Shown here: piece by piece, positions 33,401 through 44,443 of the stretch | Position numbering within the stretch: position 1 is the first letter of the stretch | Layout of the letters: every line of letters begins with the position of its first letter | DNA from: Rhynchopus euleeides | Taxonomy: Eukaryota > Euglenozoa > Diplonemea > Diplonemida > Diplonemidae | Assembly: GCA_963210315.1 (NCBI GenBank) | Contig: OY723250.1 | Coordinates: 1,984,001-2,048,000, forward strand | Direction: 5' to 3' | Length of the DNA stretch: 64,000 nucleotides | The notes under the pieces: generated by a model | Databases searched by the model: none | What the model saw: only the letters and a program-made list of their open reading frames with translations | What the model was told of the DNA's origin: nothing | Position numbers and translations under genes: made by a program

Positions 33401-36400
33401 CCGGCTCCACCAACCCCGTCTCCGCCCACTCCAGCACCGCCGACATCATCTCCTCCAACCCCGGCGCCACCTACACCAGCTCCACCCACACCGTCACCGC
33501 CAACGCCGGCCCCGCCAACACCGGCACCTCCGACACCTGCGCCGCCAACTCCCGCCCCACCAGCGGTGTCACAGCCAACACCGTCGCCACCGACGCCCGC
33601 TCCACCAACTCCAGCACCGCCGACACTAGCTCGTCCGACACTGGCGCCACAAACGCCAGCTCCACTGACGCCGGCGCCGCCGACACCTGCTCCACCGACC
33701 CTGTCCCCTCCGACGCCCGCACCGCCAACACCGTCGCCACCTAGTGCCGCTCCACTGACACCAGCGCCTCCGAGTCCTGCGCCACCCACACCCGCACCTG
33801 CAACCCCGTCGCCCTCGACTTCGGCGCCACCAACTCCATCGCCGCCGACTCCTGCGCCACCTACCCCCGCACCACCAACCCCTGTCCCCCCTACGCCGGC
33901 TCCACCAACACTTGCACCACCGACAGCGGCACCGCCCACCCCCGCACCTCCAACCCCGTCTCCGCCGACTCCGGCACCACCGACTCCTGCTCCACCCACA
34001 CCGGCACCGGCAACTCTGGCACCGCCAACACCTGCCCCACCAACCCAGTCGCCTCTGACGCCGGCGCCACCGACTCTGGCACCCTCAACCCCTTCCCCTC
34101 CTACAGCTGCACCGCCGACGCCCGCACCAGTGACGCCGGCACCTCCATCTCCAGCACCGGCCACACCTGCGCCACCTACCCCCGCACCGCCAACACCTGC
34201 CCCGCCTGCGACGGCCCCACCAACACCTGCACCTCCCACCCCGTCGCCACCGACGCCTGCACCGCCTACACCTGCGCCAACCACTCCAGCGCCGGCAACA
34301 CCTTCGCCACCTACTCTGGCACCACCCACGCCTGCACCGCGGACTCCCGCTCCACCAACACCCGCGCCTCTAACTCCAGCTCCGCCGACGCCGGCACCTC
34401 CGACGCCTTCCCCACCAACACTGGCACCTCCGACACCTGCACCGCCCACTCCACCGCCTCCAACACCTTCCCCGCCGACTCCGTCTCCACCGACTCTAGC
34501 GCCACCGACACCGGCACCGCCAACGTCGGCTCCAGCAACACCTGCTCCACCGACACTGGCTCCGGTGACACCTGCGCCACTCACACCCGCGCCGCCAACG
34601 ATGGCACCTCCGACTCCCGCACCGCTGACTCCGGCCCCTCCGACTCTGGCACCGACCACTCCCACTCCGCCGACCCCGTCGCCGCCGACTCCAGCGCCGC
34701 CGACGCCTTCGCCTCCAACACCTGCACCGGCGACATCCGCGCCGGCAACTCCGGCACCTCCTACACTCTCGCCACCCACTCCGGCACCCCTGACACCTGC
34801 GCCGCTAACTCCAGCGCCTCCAACGACGGCACCAGAAACTCCGGCCCCCCCGTCGCCGTCGCCTCCAACTCTGGCACCGCCGACACCGTCGCCTCCGACG
34901 CAGTCGCCTCCCACGCCATCACCGCCCACACCGTCGCCAGCGACACCATCACCTCCCCCGCCGTCACCACCGACGGCGTCGCCTCCGACACCGTCACCTC
35001 CCACACCATCACCGCCCACACCGTCACCTCCGACACCTTCTCCACCCACGCCTTCACCCCCAACACTGTCACCGCAGACGCCGGCCCCACCATCACCCTT
35101 GCCACCAACATCAGCCCCGCTCGCACCTGCTCCACCTACACCGGCACCGCCGACTCTAGCGCCTCAAACGTTAGCCCCACCCACCCCGTCACCTCCGACG
35201 CCGGGACCTCCGACACCTGCACCGCCGACTCCAGCGACACCTCCACTGTCGCCGCCTACCCCTACGCCTCCCACACCAGTACCGACAACTCCAGCGCCCG
35301 CGAATCCGGCGCCACCAACACCAGGCCCACCCACCCCGGCACCGCCTACCGCAGCCCCGCCAACCCTGGCACCCCTGACCCCGGCCCCACCCACTCCAGA
35401 GATGCCAACCCCTTCACCTCCGTCCCCCGCACCACCAATACCAGCACGTCCAACACCTTCACCACCCACACCTGCTCCTCCAAGTCCCGCTCCATCAACG
35501 CCTTCACCCCCGACTCGGGCCCCACCAACGGCAGCACCGCCGACACCAGCTCCTCGGACTCCCGCGCCACCAACTCCGGCACCGGCAACCCCATCCCCGC
35601 CGACACCGTCGCCTCCAACTCCAGCGCCGCCGAATCCGGCACCGCCGACGCCTGCGCCACCGACGCCCGCACCACCCACGCCGGCTCCTTCAACTCGATC
35701 GCCGCCAACTCCAGCTCCACCGACACCGGCGCCAGCACCGCCGACTCTGGCACCCCCAACCCCTTCCCCTCTAACACCCGCACCTCTGACCCCTGCTCCA
35801 CCCACACCCGCTCCCCCAGCGCCGTCACCCCCGACTCCGGCGCCACCGACGCCAGCTCCACGGACATCGGAACCTCCAACACCCGCACCGCCCAGTGCAG
35901 CTCCACCGACACCCGCTTCCCCGCCAACACCAGCACCGCCAACCCCGTCTCCACCAACCCCTTCACCCCCGACTCCGTCCCCACCAACACCGGCACCTCC
36001 AACGCCAGCCCCACCCACTCCAGCACCACCGACGCCTGCTCCTCCAACGCCGTCACCACCCACACCTGCTCCTCCAACCCTCGCGCCACCAACCCCGTCA
36101 CCGCCGACTCCAGCACCACCGACGCCTGTGCCACCCACACCGGCACCGGCGACTCCAGCACCGGAAACGGCCGCATCCCCCATACCTGCCCCTCCAGCCC
36201 TGTCGCCTCCGACGCCCGCACCTTCAACTGCCGCTCCACTGACACAGGCGCCGGCCACGCCGGCACCAACTGCACCACCCTCTCCGACGCCGCCAACAGC
36301 TGCACCTGCCACCCCCGCACCCGACACCGTTGCACCTGCAACCCCGGCGCCTGACGCACCTGCAGCGGCAACACCTGTGCCGTCCGCGCCGCCCACTCCG

Positions 36401-39400
36401 GCACCGCCAACTCCTGCTCCACCCGCAACTTCAGCACCATCCACTCCAGCGCCTGCCACATCCGCACCGGTGACGCCTTCACCGGCAACACCTGCGCCTG
36501 GCACCCCTGCATCCGCGACGCCGGCACCTGACACACCTGCACCTGTGACTTTGTCACCGGTGACACTCGCGCCTGCCACCCCTGCGCCGGCGACACCCGC
36601 GCCACCAACGCCTGTGCCGCCCACTCCGGCACCTGTCACTCCCGTGCCGCCCACTCCAGCGCCGCCAACACCAGCTCCACCTACGCCTGCGCCTCCGACT
36701 CAGGCCCCGCCAACACCGGCACCGCCATCTCCAGCACCGCCGACGCCCTCACCCCCAACCTCGTCGCCTCCAACAGCAACACAGGCGCCGGCCACGCCAG
36801 CACCAACGCCTGTACTGGTGACACCTGCACCGACAACTCCAGCGCCTGACGCGCCTGCACCACCGACGCCCGCACCGGCGACACCTGCACCGTCTACGAC
36901 TGCGACTGATGCACCGGCAACCGACGCGCCTGCCACACCTGCATCTGCAACTGATGCACCCGTGACACTTGCACCTGACACGCTGGCACCTACACCGCTG
37001 CCGATTGGAAAGACACTTGCGCCTGACACACCTGCACCTGCGACTGACGCACCTGCAACATCTCCTCCGAGCACGCCTGCGCCTGCAACATCTGCGCCGG
37101 CAACTGACGCACCTGCGACACCTGCCCCGGACACGCTGGCACCCACACCACTGCCCGTTGGCAAGACACTTGCTCCTCCCACACCTGCACCTGCAACTGA
37201 TGCACCTGTGACTAACGCACCGAACACCCCTGCACCTGTGACTGACGCACCTAGCACACTGGCACCCGACACGCTGGTGCCGACGCCACTGCCGATTGGC
37301 AAAACTTTTGCGCCTGACACATCTGCACCTGCTACTGATGCACCTGTCACGCCTGCACCGGCAACCGATGCACCTGCGACCGACGCGCCTGTGACTGACG
37401 TGCCTACGACACCTGCACCTGACACGCTGGTGCCGACGCCACTGCCGATTGTCAAGACATTTGCGCCTGCTACTGATGCACCTGCTACTCCTGCACCGGC
37501 AACTGATGCGCCTGCCACTGGCGCACCCGCGACACCTGCGCCCGACACGATTGCACCCACACCGCTGCCGATTGGCAAGACACTTGCGCCTGACACACCT
37601 GCGCCTGCGACTGACGCACCTGCAACACCTGCACCTGACACAGTGGCACCCACACCCCTGCCGCTTGTCAAGACATATGCACCGTTGACACCTGCGCCTG
37701 CCACCCCTTCACCGGTAACGCCTGCACCAGCTACCCCGATGCCGGCAACACCGGCACCTCCAACTCCTTCACCAGCAACCCCGGCACCGGTGACACCTGC
37801 ACCTGACACTCCCGCACCTACGACCCCGGCACCAGTGACGCCTGCACCGGCAGCCACGCCACCTCCAACACCCCCACCGCTTCCTACCCCCTTCCCCCTT
37901 CGGCTCGAGCCGTCCCCTGCTCCTGACACGGGTGCTCCTGTCCCGAACAGGATCCCTGTCCCGATCCCTACGATCTTCACCGAAGCCCCGGTTCCTCCCG
38001 CCTCTGCCGCACCTGCTCGGCCCACGTCTGCCCCTCCGCAAGCAACCGGCGCACCCCCCAGCGCGCCGGCCACCGCCACCTCCCTCCTGATTGCCGACTT
38101 CGAGGGGAGCGGGCTGCACCACCGCCTGAACGACTCGTGGACTCTCTCAGGGCAGACCCTCGGCGCAGGCCTTGAGACGCTCCCCACCGGCGCTGCCGTT
38201 GGGAACCACGCCCTGGCCGTGCGGTACCCCCAGGGGTCACTGCCCCCAACGCTGTCACTCAGCCCGCGCTACGGCGAGGAGTTTCTCTACATCCGCCAGG
38301 CTCTGGAGAGGCATTCCGACTTCGTCTGGCCTGGGTTTGGCATCCTCAACCGCCTGGAGCTCCACATCCACCTGCCTGAGGAGCTCGGAGTCGACGCCTC
38401 GGGTTTCGACCGCAACGTGCTTGTCACCCTCGTCACGCGTGACCCCTCTGCAGGGCCCGCGACGCTGTCCTCCGGAGGCCACCGCTTCCACCACCGATTC
38501 CGCGTGCCCCACACCGGGGTGTGGCACAAGGTTGTTGTCGACACACACCCCGACATCATCGAGGGTGCCCCCGCCACCCCAGGGCGGGCCGACCACGGCG
38601 TTGTCACCAACCCGCTCCTCGACCCGGCTTATGAGGTGTCGGATGGCAAGGTGGCATACTTCGACTATGTGACCTACGTCGGGATTTCCGTCGAGCTGCG
38701 CCCCACAGCCCCTGCCGTGTCATCACGGCGGGATGGCGTCGTGGCTGCCGGGGCGGCATCTGGGGGATCCGGGTCTGACACACCCGAGCCTCTCCAGGTC
38801 ACATCGACCTACCTTGTTGACGGGATGAGGCTATACCACGAGGCATCCCCTGAGAACGACAGGCAGGTCTACGGCATCAACGGAGCCTTCTGGCGGGTGA
38901 GAGAGGACAGGACAACCTATCTGGTGGTATCCTGGTCGCGGGAGAAGGACGATGCTGCCACCCCGCATGAGGTTCGGTACTCCTATTCGCCGCTGCGCTC
39001 CATAGGCTTTGACAATGCGATGTTTCTCGAGACGGTGCACCCCCAGGGCGGCACGTTCAACATGCGTGTTGCGGAGGAGGCAGGTGTTGCATACCCCTTC
39101 GAAACGGCAGAGACGCTCTATGTCGGCGTGAGGCCACACGGGTCACCCTCTTTCAAGGAGATTGCCTTGCCTGTTCAGACGAAGCTCTCCCCACGTGCCG
39201 CGCCTGTCCCCCCAGGGGGGAGTGGGCTTCTCTCAGGTGTGGAGCTCGGTGTGTTAATCCTCTGCGCTGTGCTGTGCTGCTGCTCCCTCCTTGCGGGTGT
39301 CGTGCTGTGGAGGTGCAGAAACCGCTGGCAGGGTTCCGCATCCAAGAAGGCCCCGAAGAAGGACCGGGTCAAGCCCGAGCGGTATATTGTGGATGAAGAG

Positions 39401-39535
39401 CCACCACCTGCGGCAAACTCCAACGGCCCAACCCGTGTGCCTCCCCCAAGGGGCAGGCCCCTGGCCTGGTCGAACCCAGAGCCGCCTCTCGAGATCTGGT
39501 CCAACCCAGGAACGCCTCAAGACCTGTTGGTGTGA
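24428..39535 (+). CDS. Giant stalked surface protein, copy C (5035 residues, single-helix anchor)
   Basis: The start at 24428 gives a signal peptide nearly identical to that of D ([23 protein letters not shown]). Residues about 25-158 are the cysteine module ([33 protein letters not shown]). Residues about 160-4480 are the stalk: mixed PPTPA, then more than 500 nearly pure PPTPS units, then PPTPA, then [10 protein letters not shown] with PTPLPIGKT blocks. Residues about 4550-4920 are a globular region beginning [10 protein letters not shown], with a look of beta-sandwich or carbohydrate-binding folds (an impression only). One helix, near 4936-4963, precedes a basic tail ([15 protein letters not shown]). 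A, B, D and E have about seven helices instead, so the anchor has been exchanged. No intron is needed. Likely an extremely long cell-surface rod; its partner is unknown. Confidence 0.88.
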   Translation: MWRWGCLLQRSCMLMVVLACGADADNRYWFKVVTAYQRERGNEWGQEEYSMTGYLSVGGFRRDFGCIQCDSGNSNCRRTGNWGASGWQWKAGNTLDMRMYFDAWEDDRGSRCSYNGGDDDRRQRTCTLQMTGWREGTTHTYRCETGGTYMEVQFRWYNRDTPSPPTPAPPTRAPPTLSPPTPAPPTAAPPTAAPPTPAPPTAAPPTLSPPTPSPPTPAPPTTSPPTPAPPTPAPATPAPPTPAPPTPAPPTPSPPTPAPATPSPPTPSPPTPSPPTPSPPTPSPPTPSPPTPSPPTSSPPTPSPPTPSPPTPSPPTPSPPTPSPPTASPQTPSPPTPSPPTPSPPTPSPPTPAPPTPSPPTPSPPTPSPPTPSPPTPSPPTPSPPTPSPPTPSPPTPSPPTPAPPTPSPPTPSPPTPSPPTPSPPTPSPPTPSPPTPSPPTPSPPTPSPPTPSPPTPSPPTPSPPTPSPPTPSPPTPSPPTPSPPTPSPPTPSRPTPSPPTPSPPTPSPPTPSPPTPSPPTPSPPTPSPPTPSPPTPSPPTPSPPTPSPPTPSPPTPSPPTPSPPTPSPPTPSPPTPSPPTPSPPTPSPPTPSPPTPSPPTPSPPTPSPPTPSPPTPSPPTPSPPTPSPPTPSPPTPSPPTPSPPTSSPPTPSPPTPSPPTPSPPTPSPPTQSPPTPSPPTPSPPTPSPPTPSPPTPSPPTPSPPTPSPPTPSPPTPSPPTPSPPTPSPPTPSPPTPAPPTPSPPTPSPPTPSPPTPSPPTPSPPTPSPPTPSPPTPSPPTPSPPTPSPPTPSPPTPSPPTPSPPTPSPPTPWPPTPSPPTPSPPTPSPPTPSPPTPSPPTPAPPTPSPPTPSPPTPSPPTPSPPTPSPPTPSPPTPSPPTPSPPTPSPPTPSPPTPSPPTPSPPTPSPPTPSPPTPSPPTPSPPTPSPPTPSPPTPSPPTPSPPTPSPPTPSPPTLSPPTPSAPTPSPPTPSPPTPSPPTPSPPTPSPPTPSPPTPSPPTPSPPTPSPPTPSPPTPSPPTPSPPTPSPPTPSPPTPSPPTPSPPTPSPPTPSPPTPSPPTPSPPSPSPPTPSPPTPSPPTPSPPTPSPPTPSPPTPSPPTPSPPTPSPPTPSPPTPSPPTPSPPTPSPPTPSPPTPSPPTPSPPTPSPPTPSPPTPSPPTPSPPTPSPPTPSPPTPSPPTPSPPTPSPPTPSPPTPSPPTPSPPTPSPPTPSPPTPSAPTPSPPTPSPPTPSPPTPSPPTPSPPTPSPPTPSPPTPSPPTPSPPTPSPPTPSPPTPSPPTPSPPTPSPPTPSPPTPSPPTPSPPTPSPPTPSPPTPSPPSPSPPTPSPPTPSPPTPSPPTPSPPTPSPPTPSPPTPSPPTPSPPTPSPPTPSPPTPSPPTPSPPTPSPPTPSPPTPSPATPSPPTPSPPTPSPPTPSPPTPSPPTPSPPTPSPPTPSPPTPSPPTPSPPTPSPPTPSPPTPSPQTPSPPTPSPPTPSPPTPSPPTPSPLTPSPPTPSPPTPSPPTPSPPTPSPPTPSPPTPSPPTPSPPTPSPPTPSPPTPSPPTPSPPTPSPPTPSPPTPSPPTPSPPTPSPPTPSPPTPSPPTPSPPTPSPPTPSPPTPSPPTPSPPTPSPPTPSPPTPSPPTPSPPTPSPPTPSPPTPSPQTPSPPTPSPPTPSPPTPSPPTPSPLTPSPPTPSPPTPSPPTPSPPTPSPPTPSPPTPSPPTPSPPTPSPPTPSPPTPSPPTPSPPTPSPPTPSPPTPSPPTPSPPTPSPPTPSPPTPSPPTPSPPTPSPPTPSPPTPPPPTPSPPTPSPPTPSPPTPSPPTPSPPTPSPPTPSPPTPSPPTPSPPTPSPPTPSPPTPSPPTPSPPTPSPPTPSPPTPSPPTPPPPTPSPPTPSPPTPSPPTPSPPTPSPPTPSPPTPSPPTPSPPTPSPPTPSPPTQSPPTPSPPTPSPPTPSPPTPSPPTPSPPTPSPPTPSPPTQSPPTPSPPTPSPPTPSPPTPSPPTPSPPTPSPPTPSPPTPSPPTPLPPTPSPPTPSPPTPSPPTPSPPTPSPLTPSPPTPSPSTPSPPTPSPPTPSPPTPSPPTPSPPTPSPPTPSPPTPSPPTPSPPTPSPPTPSPPTPSPPTPSPPTPSPPTPSPPTPSPPTPSPPTPSPPTPSPPTPSPPTPSPPTPSPLTPSPPTPSPPTPSPPTPSPPTPSPPTPSPPTPSPPTPSPPTPSPPTPSPPTPSPPTPSPPTPSPPTPSPPTPSPPTPSPPTPSPPTPSPPTPSPPTQSPPTPSPPTPSPPTPSPPTPSPPTPSPPTPSPPTPSPPTPSPPTPPPPTPSPPTPSPPTPSPPTPSPPTPSPPTPSPPTPSPPTPSPPTPSPPTPSPPTPSPPTPSPPTPSPPTPSPPTPSPPTPSPPTPPPPTPSPPTPSPPTPSPPTPSPPTPSPPTPSPPTPSPPTPSPPTPSPPTPSPPTQSPPTPSPPTPSPPTPSPPTPSPPTPSPPTPSPPTPSPPTQSPPTPSPPTPSPPTPSPPTPSPPTPSPPTPSPPTPSPPTPSPPTPLPPTPSPPTPSPPTPSPPTPSPPTPSPLTPSPPTPSPSTPSPPTPSPPTPSPPTPSPPTPSPPTPSPPTPSPPTPSPPTPSPPTPSPPTPSPPTPSPPTPSPPTPSPPTPSPPTPSPPTPSPPTPSPPTPSPPTPSPPTPSPPTPSPLTPSPPTPSPPTPSPPTPSPPTPSPPTPSPPTPSPPTPSPPTPSPPTPSPPTPSPPTPSPPTPSPPTPSPPTPSPPTPSPPTPSPPTPSPPTPSPPTQSPPTPSPPTPSPPSPSPPTPSPPTPSPTTPSPPTPSPPTPSPPTPSPPTPSPPTPSPPTPSPPTPSPPTPSPLTPSPPTPSPPTPSPPTPSPPTPSPPTPSPPTPSPATPSPPTPAPPTPSPPTPSPPTPSPPTPSPPTPSPPTPSPPTPSPPTPSPPTPSPPTPSPPTPSPPTTSPPTPSPPTPAPPTPSPPTPAPPTASPPTPAPPTPAPPTPSPRTPAPPTPAPPTPSPPTPAPPTSSPPTPAPPTPAPPTPSPPTPAPPTPAPPTPAPPTPAPPAVSQPTPSPPTPAPPTPAPPTLARPTLAPQTPAPLTPAPPTPAPPTLSPPTPAPPTPSPPSAAPLTPAPPSPAPPTPAPATPSPSTSAPPTPSPPTPAPPTPAPPTPVPPTPAPPTLAPPTAAPPTPAPPTPSPPTPAPPTPAPPTPAPATLAPPTPAPPTQSPLTPAPPTLAPSTPSPPTAAPPTPAPVTPAPPSPAPATPAPPTPAPPTPAPPATAPPTPAPPTPSPPTPAPPTPAPTTPAPATPSPPTLAPPTPAPRTPAPPTPAPLTPAPPTPAPPTPSPPTLAPPTPAPPTPPPPTPSPPTPSPPTLAPPTPAPPTSAPATPAPPTLAPVTPAPLTPAPPTMAPPTPAPLTPAPPTLAPTTPTPPTPSPPTPAPPTPSPPTPAPATSAPATPAPPTLSPPTPAPLTPAPLTPAPPTTAPETPAPPSPSPPTLAPPTPSPPTQSPPTPSPPTPSPATPSPPPPSPPTASPPTPSPPTPSPPTPSPPTPSPPTPSPPTLSPQTPAPPSPLPPTSAPLAPAPPTPAPPTLAPQTLAPPTPSPPTPGPPTPAPPTPATPPLSPPTPTPPTPVPTTPAPANPAPPTPGPPTPAPPTAAPPTLAPLTPAPPTPEMPTPSPPSPAPPIPARPTPSPPTPAPPSPAPSTPSPPTRAPPTAAPPTPAPRTPAPPTPAPATPSPPTPSPPTPAPPNPAPPTPAPPTPAPPTPAPSTRSPPTPAPPTPAPAPPTLAPPTPSPLTPAPLTPAPPTPAPPAPSPPTPAPPTPAPRTSEPPTPAPPSAAPPTPASPPTPAPPTPSPPTPSPPTPSPPTPAPPTPAPPTPAPPTPAPPTPSPPTPAPPTLAPPTPSPPTPAPPTPVPPTPAPATPAPETAASPIPAPPALSPPTPAPSTAAPLTQAPATPAPTAPPSPTPPTAAPATPAPDTVAPATPAPDAPAAATPVPSAPPTPAPPTPAPPATSAPSTPAPATSAPVTPSPATPAPGTPASATPAPDTPAPVTLSPVTLAPATPAPATPAPPTPVPPTPAPVTPVPPTPAPPTPAPPTPAPPTQAPPTPAPPSPAPPTPSPPTSSPPTATQAPATPAPTPVLVTPAPTTPAPDAPAPPTPAPATPAPSTTATDAPATDAPATPASATDAPVTLAPDTLAPTPLPIGKTLAPDTPAPATDAPATSPPSTPAPATSAPATDAPATPAPDTLAPTPLPVGKTLAPPTPAPATDAPVTNAPNTPAPVTDAPSTLAPDTLVPTPLPIGKTFAPDTSAPATDAPVTPAPATDAPATDAPVTDVPTTPAPDTLVPTPLPIVKTFAPATDAPATPAPATDAPATGAPATPAPDTIAPTPLPIGKTLAPDTPAPATDAPATPAPDTVAPTPLPLVKTYAPLTPAPATPSPVTPAPATPMPATPAPPTPSPATPAPVTPAPDTPAPTTPAPVTPAPAATPPPTPPPLPTPFPLRLEPSPAPDTGAPVPNRIPVPIPTIFTEAPVPPASAAPARPTSAPPQATGAPPSAPATATSLLIADFEGSGLHHRLNDSWTLSGQTLGAGLETLPTGAAVGNHALAVRYPQGSLPPTLSLSPRYGEEFLYIRQALERHSDFVWPGFGILNRLELHIHLPEELGVDASGFDRNVLVTLVTRDPSAGPATLSSGGHRFHHRFRVPHTGVWHKVVVDTHPDIIEGAPATPGRADHGVVTNPLLDPAYEVSDGKVAYFDYVTYVGISVELRPTAPAVSSRRDGVVAAGAASGGSGSDTPEPLQVTSTYLVDGMRLYHEASPENDRQVYGINGAFWRVREDRTTYLVVSWSREKDDAATPHEVRYSYSPLRSIGFDNAMFLETVHPQGGTFNMRVAEEAGVAYPFETAETLYVGVRPHGSPSFKEIALPVQTKLSPRAAPVPPGGSGLLSGVELGVLILCAVLCCCSLLAGVVLWRCRNRWQGSASKKAPKKDRVKPERYIVDEEPPPAANSNGPTRVPPPRGRPLAWSNPEPPLEIWSNPGTPQDLLV
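29641..32730 (+). repeat. Tandem 1545-bp segmental duplication within the stalk of C
   Basis: The order of variant pentapeptides in 29641-31185 is repeated in 31186-32730. Alternate-frame landmarks ending at 30251, 30650 and 31121 recur at 31796, 32195 and 32666, each shifted by exactly 1545 bp (103 units of 15 nt). The edges are uncertain by a few units because all units are similar. Confidence 0.8.
36975..37680 (+). repeat. PTPLPIGKT higher-order repeats in C
   Basis: Six copies of PTPLP followed by I/V/L, G/V, KT are separated by [14 protein letters not shown] stretches of variable length. This is the only regular occurrence of a basic residue in the C stalk. Confidence 0.85.
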
Positions 39536-39636
39536 CAGTTGTCTGATCCTGAAGACAAAATAGACAAAAAAGGCCTGATGGAGGTTTTGCTGCAGAGGGG
39601 AGGAGAGAGCGCGGGCGAGCCTCTCTCCGTTGTGTT

Positions 39637-39700
39637 GGTGGATGCGTGCAATGCAAGCAAGCGAAATATTCCAGAAGTGTGTCAGTAGTATTTTGAATAG
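39637..39700 (+). repeat. Dispersed repeat family R3, copy 2
   Basis: It matches 16953-17020 in block order (GGTGGATGC, GCAAGCAAG, GAAGTGTGTCAGT, GTATTTTG) and lies about 100 bp downstream of the stop of gene C. Confidence 0.6.
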
Positions 39701-40200
39701 GCACCAAATATATTCTGTTTCGGTTCTGTTTCTGGCAGTGTTGTATGTTTTTGCCCCCTCCCCGGGTTTGCGTCTTTTTTGTTTCACCATGTCCTGTGGA
39801 GTGTACACCATGTCTGACACTACCCCGCCCTCTTCCTCTCTTCATTCTCGCTTCACAACGCTTGTTTCAAGGAAGTTGGCTTGAAACACCGCGATGAAAT
39901 CACGTAATGGCAGTCGAACCGATGCATCCATTGTCTTTTGAACCTTAGGGAGCCTCCAACTCTCTACGTTGAAACAAGGGTGCCACTCTGACTATTGCAT
40001 TCTTTGAGGGGGAGCAATGCCGTGCAGGTCGCTCGTCACTCTGGTATGGAAGCGGCACCGCACAAACCAAGCCAAGGTGGGTGACTTGCAGCGGCAGAGC
40101 TGGTGATGCAAGCGTGGTCACGCTGTGTTGAGGTTGATGCTGATTTTGTTCCATGCACAAAAAAGCACATGCGCCCTTATATCATCTTGTCCCTTCATGC

Positions 40201-40365
40201 CTTCCTTCCTTCCTTCCTTCCTTCCTTCCTTCCTTCCTTCCTTCCTTCCTTCCTTCCTTCCTTCCTTCCTTCCTTCCTTCCTTCCTTCCTTCCTTCCTTC
40301 CTTCCTTCCTTCCTTCCTTCCTTCCTTCCTTCCTTCCTTCCTTCCTTCCTTCCTTCCTTCCTTCC
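40201..40365. repeat. (CTTC)n tetranucleotide array, about 41 copies
   Basis: An uninterrupted CTTC repeat of 165 bp, forming a pure polypyrimidine strand. Such purine/pyrimidine mirror DNA can form triplexes and is length-unstable. Confidence 0.97.
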
Positions 40366-41010
40366 CCCACTCCCTCCTGCTTCCTACCGACAGAAGACGT
40401 CCAACATACGTATTTTCAGTTGCCTGCTGGCGTCTCCCTTCTCTGTCTATTTTTTACACTCCCGATTAAAACGAAAGTGCATGCATGTGCGTGGGTGATT
40501 TGCGCGGCGTGCAAATGCCATGCCATTGAAGGGTACAGTTCAGATTCATACAAAACTGTAGTGCAGCCTTCTCTGAAAACTTCAGAGCATGCCCCCTCCC
40601 TCCCTCCCTCTCTCCCTCCCCCCTTTGTGTGTCGCCGGAAGCGCAAAATCAGGCAACGCCCGTATATAAATGGAGGAGGGCCAGCACGTTGACAGCCAGG
40701 GTGGGGGGGGGGGGGATGGGGAAGCTTTCTGTGCCTTTTAGCTGGATCTTGCAACTCTCACTTACCCAGACTAAAGGGGTGGGAATGCTGACGAACCACG
40801 ATCCAGCGGGGCACAGATAGTTTTAACTCCGTGCCCATCCTCCAACTTGTGAACTGCATCAGTGCAGTGTTGGCTCACGCATGCTTGCCTTGCTCTGGTG
40901 AAAGGCTCGAGAACAGCGCCCCGTGTGGCTGTTTCTCCCTGCATTAGTCCGCGGGTGGTCCGCCTGTACCCTAGACTGACGGGGTGAAGGGGTTCATTTT
41001 CTTACCATTT

Positions 41011-41225
41011 ACGAGCGACGAAGCGTAGCTAAATCGCGAAGTAACGAAGGAAATCGTACGACTGAAGCTATATAAGGATGACGCCTTCATGCCACTTCTC
41101 AGGGGCTGCCACAGCCTTTGACGCAGGGGTGTGCACCCAACGAAAAGTAACCCAGAGATCTGCCCCTGTTATGCAGTTGCTGGGCAGGGTGCCTCTTCTC
41201 TTATGCTAGCGAAAGGAGTCCGAGT
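41011..41225 (+). repeat. Dispersed repeat family R1, copy 2
   Basis: It shares with the copy at 42753 the start ACGAGCGACGA, AACGAAGGAAATCGTAC and a late GCGAAAGGAGT block. Confidence 0.75.
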
Positions 41226-42752
41226 TCCGGGTTTTGGCGCACACACACAACGCCTTGTCTATTATTATCACGTATACCCCCCCCCCCTTCCCCCTGCGCA
41301 AGAACATCGCCGGGCTGATTCTAAGCAATCACCCCCCTCCCCCTCCCCCTCCAGTGCAAAAGGTGGAGGCTGGGGCATCAGAATAAACGATTCTTCCCCC
41401 CCGGGGGCGCCAATTCAGGCAGGCAGTGCATGTTGTTGCAGTGCAGTCGAGCTGTGTGTGCCATCCGCACCCACCCGCCCCCTGTGGGTGGTGTGTTTGC
41501 GCACAAGCAAATAGCATCTCGATCTGAATCTGCCCCCGGGGCCGCGTCTGTGGTTCCCTCGTGATGTTCTCTATATTGACATGTTACCACCCGGGGAGGG
41601 TTCGCTATGAGACAGCCTAAAAGTGGGTATTCTGAGTCGCACACAACTTGTGTGTCCACCACTGGCGGAGGTCGGCACATAGCAAAATCATCCCCCGTAT
41701 AATGCACTGAACGTGGCGGCAAAAAAAACGGCCTGCGCCCCTTTGGGGGTGTGTGACTGTGTTTTTTTTGCTGTAACACAACAGGGAAGCTCCAGTGAAG
41801 ATAGCGAACAGTGAATCACAACAAAAAGAACCCAGTGCGGCTGTGGGGAGGTCCCCAGAGAGAAGGGGGGGAGGGGGGCCTGATGCTGCCTATGCCTGGC
41901 ATAAATGATAACCTAACATCAGCTGAACGAAGTCAGTGAAGAAGTGTTGAACACTGCCTCTAATATTTGGTTGCGGAAAGGGTCGTGACTTGGGCGGCAT
42001 TTATCAACCCGTGGGCTATGTGCAGTGTAAAGCCCTTCGGATGTGGCACAGTGCATGCCAGGCCGTGTGTCATCGAAACCCAGAAGAGGCGCGGGGCAAG
42101 CGTGGCGGTGGCCCCACACCCATGCATGCTTTTTGGCCCGTCGAGGCAACCATACAACCCCCGAAAATGGAATAAAATAAAGTTCTGCGTCCAGCTTTCC
42201 CTCACACTCTGTGTATTCTTTTTGGTTATTTGCGTTTTTACCGTTGCCCACTGACGAGTTGAGGGGGGGGGGGGGGCTGTGTGTCCCACGCACCCCCCTC
42301 CCCCCCCACGCCTCCCTACCCCCTCCCCCCTCACCTGCACAAACAAAACGAAGACACGAAAGCGAGGGGAGGCGGTGCGGAGCAAGGTGGGTTGGTTGGG
42401 CCCTGCAGCTCATGCCGAACACACAGTCTCCCCCCGCCCCCACACACACACAGGTTTAGGGGTTTTGTTTGCGTAAACCAGGCTCCTGGTCTCTCGCAGA
42501 AGAAGACTGTTGGCAGCGCATGTGTTCACCTGTGTACCCCGCACAGGTAACGAGCCAGCGCAGAACACGGTCTCACCGAGCGAACTCGAGCGACGCACCC
42601 ACGGCCACGCACACGGCTCTCTCTTCCTTTACTATTGGAAACACGGAACGATGCTGTGTGCCTGAGGCTGGGGTGTATCGACAAAATTGTTCAAATCGTG
42701 CAAAGGAGAGACGCGCCTCGCCTGCGTCAAATTCCATTCCTTTTTAATAGTT

Positions 42753-42947
42753 ACGAGCGACGAGGCGTAGCGTAGGTCGCGAAGTCACGAAGGAAATCGT
42801 ACAACTGGAGCTTTAGGATTAGCGCTTCTCGTGCCACCTCACAGGGCGCCGACAGTGCGCTCGAAAGAACGTAGCCCGGATCTGTTCACCCACAGTTGCT
42901 GGACAGAGGGTGCCAACCCCAAAGCGAAAGGAGTGTGATTTTTTTTC
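42753..42947 (+). repeat. Dispersed repeat family R1, copy 3
   Basis: The same block order as the other copies, with AACGTAGCCCGGATCTGT, also recognisable in the copy at 62608, and an ending T run. Confidence 0.75.
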
Positions 42948-43502
42948 ATACCATCCAAAACACAGCGCAGCTGTGTATTGGAGGAAATACGATACGAGAA
43001 GGACTGGCGTCATTACCTCTGTCATGGTTTCCATTTTTTCGTGCTCCACCACACCTTCTGTACTTCAGACAACACAAACACACAACACACGGTCGTGAGA
43101 TTTGTGCAGAGGAGTGGTGGAAGCGGTCAACAAAACATTCCTTTTTCGTTTCCCTATTTTGTTTGTCCAGATCATCAAACATTCACAGACACAAGGACGT
43201 CGAGTACGCGTATTTCATTTCCTTCATGCGAACCTTGCTGTTGAGTGGCGCTGGAGGGCCCAGGATTTACCCCTGTCCGCCTGCAGTCCCCACACGACCC
43301 CCCCCCCCCTTTCTATACCAATATATTCTAGCATTGGGGCGTCTTCGCGACGCGGTTCCGACGAGCCCATTCTTTTGGTACCAGTTCACCTTTTGCGTTC
43401 TGAGGAAAACCGCCGAACCTTGCTGAACAGCGAAGACCCCCATCATAGTATTCAATATTTAGTCTTTCATGGTGCGTGTGTATTCCTTTCATCATGCGTG
43501 TC

Positions 43503-43645
43503 TCAGTGTGGGAGTGCTTCCGACCCCTTCTCATTCCTTTGTGTGTTTATTCAACTCGTTCCTCAATGCGTCCCAAGGCCCCACCAAGAGCAGCAGCCCC
43601 TGGTGGGGTGGGGGTGGCGGTGGTGGGGCCGAAGCGCCAGCGCAT
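43503..43645 (+). repeat. Dispersed repeat family R2, copy 2 (diverged)
   Basis: GTGTGGGAGTGCTTCCGAC, TTCCTTTGTGTGTTTAT and, about 100 bp later, GAAGCGCCAGCGCATC follow the order seen at 18625-18745. Confidence 0.4.
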
Positions 43646-44394
43646 CACCCAGCTCTTTGCGCGTTGAGCTGTGTGGCTACACTACTGCTCCAGGAAGGCA
43701 GGGGTCCAACAATTGTGCTGAGTGCCAAGGCAAACCCCCCTCTACGTCCAGCAGCATTGCACAGTGTCTGGTTCAAATTGATCGCAACCAGTTAACTCTG
43801 TCAACGCTGGTGGTGTGTCGTGCAGAGTCGATATCGTATCCACTGGCAGCTGCTTGGTGTCTGCTCTCCGGCAGCACCAATTACAGTACGGTGAGGATCC
43901 TGGTGTATTGTTGTTCGCATTCTTGGCACTTCGATGTTGTGCGTGTGACAGTAGGATCTTGCATCGCCCCAACTTTGCCTCTGCCGTGCTATGTATGCAT
44001 AATAATTATGCAACGGCATCGCATCAGGGCGGGTGCTCGATGCAGTCTCGGAAAGTCACGCGTGTGTACAGTGCGGTCTGCTAGACAGAGGGGTGCGATC
44101 ACGTGCGGAGAACGCCGAGTTCCTCAAGCTTGCACAGAGGTGCTTTTATCGCTTTGTTGGCAGCTGCAGCAAAAGAGCTTTGCAGTTGGGTCGTCGAGAG
44201 GCTGCCCTCTGGTGGCGTCGGATGTGCATGTGAACAGCGCTGATGGTGTGCATGCCCCACCCCGCCCGAGTCTTTCCGTGTTGTTGGTGGCCCTGCCGCG
44301 TGGGCCGTGCAACTGTTTTGTTGCTGTGCAGCATTCTGGTTTGCCCGGTGTACAGCACTCCACACCAGCTGCCAGCCTTCATCTGTGACTTGCT

Positions 44395-44411
44395 CACCAC
44401 ACCCGCCACAG
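44395..44411 (+). promoter_or_regulatory. Conserved leader block before gene D
   Basis: CACCACACCCGCCACAG ends 32 nt before the start of D. From about 44399 the sequence is nearly identical to that before C, including an overlapping 17-codon upstream frame (44436-44486). Confidence 0.5.
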
Positions 44412-44443
44412 GCCTGCGTGCACACACTTCAGTCTATGGGGAA

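Larger units (their letters stand above)
24909..37880 (+). repeat. About 13-kb PPTPx stalk repeat of gene C
   Basis: The basic unit is 15 nt (five residues). Zones in order are mixed PPTPA/S (to about 25190), nearly pure PPTPS (about 25200-33260), PPTPA-rich (to about 36160) and [10 protein letters not shown] with longer units (to about 37860). Third codon positions vary, so the array is not freshly copied throughout. Larger tandem duplications with shifts of 315, 540, 765 and 1545 bp are visible, all multiples of 15. Confidence 0.93.
39536..44394. other. Intergenic region C-D, no convincing gene
   Basis: It contains an R3 repeat copy just after gene C (39637-39700), a 165-bp (CTTC)n array (40201-40365), two R1 copies (41011 and 42753), an R2 copy (43503-43645) and several G and C runs. 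A frame of about 430 codons at 43102-44388 overlaps the R2 copy and is not supported. Confidence 0.55.

Noticed and set aside
26863..33744. 2293-codon plus-strand frame ([18 protein letters not shown])
   Set aside because: It is the shifted frame of the PPTPS stalk of gene C. It has no signal peptide or domain, and its openness follows from repeat composition.
29359..35049. 1896-codon minus-strand glycine-rich frame ([10 protein letters not shown])
   Set aside because: Antisense of the same stalk. Similar minus-strand frames oppose the stalks of B, D and E. The conserved cysteine module and the membrane or anchor regions are all on the plus strand.
24909..37880. CRISPR-like array of short repeats
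   Set aside because: The repeats are contiguous 15-nt codon repeats without spacers, inside a eukaryotic-type coding frame.
43102..44388. 428-codon plus-strand frame before gene D
   Set aside because: It runs through an R2 repeat copy and G/C runs and has no domain or signal peptide.
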